Of a DNA stretch of 64,000 nucleotides, positions 62,869-64,000 are shown piece after piece. The notes beneath the pieces were generated by a model. The model ran no database searches, had not been told where the DNA came from, and was given only the letters and a program-made list of their open reading frames with translations. Made by a program: the position numbers and the translations under genes. The stretch spans positions 62,001-126,000 of the forward strand of contig NZ_WUWM01000013.1 in NCBI RefSeq assembly GCF_009846885.1, in the 5' to 3' direction. This DNA comes from Paenibacillus puerhi. GTDB lineage: Bacteria > Bacillota > Bacilli > Paenibacillales > NBRC-103111. Position 1 is the first letter of the stretch. Each line of letters begins with the position of its first letter.

Positions 62869-63472
62869 CCTTCTTCATCAGCATACTTAACGCGATGCCC
62901 ATGAATACAAGCCCGATTCCTGCATTCAAGAGCTGGCTGACATGAGGACTGATAAAGGTATGGGTTATACTGCCCATGAACGCTACTACCGTCATGAAGC
63001 TAGCCGTCGCTCCCAAAGCCCCGGCGCCGAACAGGCATGCCTCTGAGCGCTTCAGCTGCTCGGAATCCAATTTCGTCGAAAACACTCCCGCCCAGAACAG
63101 GATGGTGAGAGGACTTGAAGCTGTCAGAAGAATGGCATAAATAAAAGCCTCGTCCGTACCGGAAGCGGCCCCCAGACTGAGCCGGGGCAGGACTTGCAGA
63201 TCATAGAGACTCGCGACCAAATCAGCCCCGAAGAGAAATAAGACAGCGGCCCCGAGCCGCTTCAAGCCTGCCTTGCTCTTCAACCGCTCCATCACCGATG
63301 CAATTCCCCATAGGGCGGCCAGCATAAAAAGCCCATCCACCAGCACAACGCCAAGCACCGCCGCTTCGGCCGGAACAAAACCATCGCCGGATGCTACCTG
63401 AAAAATATACATGCACACAGGGCCTACGGCCAATTGCAGCAGCATCCCAAACTTAAATCCTCTGATCAGCAC
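62843..63472 (-). CDS. LysE-family amino-acid exporter
   Basis: 209 residues, with about six hydrophobic segments. The N-terminus FKFGMLLQLAVGPVCMYIFQVA fits the LysE/RhtB family (normally G.....PGP), here with a VGPVC variant. ASSPLTILFWAGVFS is the second family region. It would export an amino acid or related compound. It lies 13 bases after an Lrp/AsnC-type regulator gene on the same strand, the usual arrangement for LysE-type exporters and their ligand-sensing regulator. Confidence 0.85.
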   Translation of the reverse strand: MLIRGFKFGMLLQLAVGPVCMYIFQVASGDGFVPAEAAVLGVVLVDGLFMLAALWGIASVMERLKSKAGLKRLGAAVLFLFGADLVASLYDLQVLPRLSLGAASGTDEAFIYAILLTASSPLTILFWAGVFSTKLDSEQLKRSEACLFGAGALGATASFMTVVAFMGSITHTFISPHVSQLLNAGIGLVFMGIALSMLMKKEKRVRGAT

Positions 63473-63485
63473 AGTGATCCCTTCT

Positions 63486-63929
63486 TTATCGGTTGATAGT
63501 TTCCTTCAAGGACGAGAGGGAGATGATCGTATTGCTCGATCGCACTCCTTTCATGTTTTTAAGCGTATGAGACAAAAAATGTTCGAGGGCCTGGGTGTCT
63601 TCCACCAAAACCTTTAATAAATAATCGTATTCTCCGGCAACGTGATGGCATTCCAGAACAGGGACGCACTGGACGATCTCCTCTCGGAATGCCCCGATAT
63701 GCCCGGTTTCATCGAGCCGGACAAAAATAAAGGATAACAGCTTGCAGTTGGTTTTGAATCGATTAATTTTGATCGTGTAGGCTTCAATGATCTCCGCTTC
63801 CTCCATTTTTCTGATCCGTTCGGTTACAGCCGGTATGGATAAGTTCACTCTGCGGCTTATTTCGGAAGCCGTCATTCTGCTGTTCGTTTTCAGCGCCTCG
63901 AGTATGGCGGTATCAATCGCGTCCAACAT
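63486..63929 (-). CDS. Lrp/AsnC-family transcriptional regulator
   Basis: 147 residues. The N-terminal helix-turn-helix is clear (LDAIDTAILEALKTNSRMTASEISRRVNLS-type start, with IPAVTERIRKMEEAEII), followed by the RAM ligand-binding domain (FIFVRLDETGH; VLECHHVAGEYDYLLKVLVED; GVRSSNTIISLSSLKE). RBS AGGAGG lies just upstream of ATG 63929. It probably senses an amino acid and controls the LysE gene downstream. Confidence 0.93.
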   Translation of the reverse strand: MLDAIDTAILEALKTNSRMTASEISRRVNLSIPAVTERIRKMEEAEIIEAYTIKINRFKTNCKLLSFIFVRLDETGHIGAFREEIVQCVPVLECHHVAGEYDYLLKVLVEDTQALEHFLSHTLKNMKGVRSSNTIISLSSLKETINR

Positions 63930-63957
63930 GATTCCTCCTACGTTGTTTATTTCCTTT

Positions 63958-63986
63958 ATTGTAATATTTGTTTAAAATAGAGTAAA
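63958..63986 (-). promoter_or_regulatory. Sigma-A-type promoter of the Lrp gene
   Basis: On the minus strand TTTACT (63986-63981) and TACAAT (63963-63958) are separated by 17 bases, with an A/T-rich surround, 29 bases before the ATG. Confidence 0.6.
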
Positions 63987-64000
63987 TATATCGCAAAAAA

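Noticed and set aside
1..64000. Mobile elements, prophage, CRISPR arrays, tRNA or rRNA genes
   Set aside because: No transposase, integrase, phage gene, repeat-spacer array or RNA-gene signature was found on either strand.

Overview
The window looks like a chromosomal segment of a Gram-positive, moderately GC-rich, endospore-former-type bacterium, most likely Paenibacillus or a close relative. The signs are strong GGAGG ribosome-binding sites, many TTG and GTG starts, lipoproteins, S-layer-homology (SLH) proteins, CUT1-type sugar ABC transporters served by a shared MsmX/UgpC-like ATPase, and families typical of that group (DUF5696, NHL/YIP1). All but two genes are on the plus strand. This is inferred from gene content, not from a marker gene.

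Layout. 1-1320: the end of a sialidase-like (BNR) protein and an AraC-type regulator. 1564-12965: an operon with a sugar-transport ATPase, an unusual 988-residue solute-binding protein carrying carbohydrate-binding-like modules, two permeases, two paralogous DUF5060/DUF5605 glycosidase-like proteins and a GH95 enzyme, closed by a clear terminator. 13124 to about 34847: a second operon with an oxidoreductase, an isomerase/epimerase-like protein, five large cytoplasmic enzymes (an unassigned TIM-barrel-like protein, GH2, an unassigned probable glycosidase, GH42, GH106-like), an NHL/YIP1 membrane protein, a DUF5696 protein, a second permease pair and two small lipoproteins. 34996-40166: two paralogous solute-binding lipoproteins interleaved with further copies of the small-lipoprotein domain, the last one attached to SLH repeats. 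40281-45812: a MacB/FtsX-type ABC system (two ATPases, one 970-residue permease, one adaptor lipoprotein). 45917-49210: a 1097-residue SLH surface protein. 49372-52677: an oxidoreductase and a two-domain esterase. 53404-62038: three secreted proteins, the central one a 1635-residue pectin methylesterase (CE8) plus PL1 pectate lyase fusion. 62266-63929: ordinary housekeeping-type genes (RNA cyclic phosphodiesterase; LysE exporter and Lrp regulator on the minus strand).

How it may work together. This reads as a pectin / rhamnogalacturonan utilisation region. The CE8-PL1 protein would de-esterify and cut homogalacturonan outside the cell, two ABC importers would take up oligosaccharides, and the GH2, GH42, GH95, GH106-like and DUF5060 enzymes, which lack signal peptides, would trim them in the cytoplasm. 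The exact substrate is inference.

The most notable non-coding signal is a recurrent CCCC(C)TATAA element at five transcription-unit starts. In three of these a CCTATA half-site lies about 20-22 bases upstream, and in three it sits exactly 18 bases before a -10-like hexamer, which suggests a shared AraC-type activator site. cre-like sites follow three of these promoters. The most notable protein signal is the family of four small surface proteins sharing one alpha/beta domain, interleaved with duplicated binding proteins.
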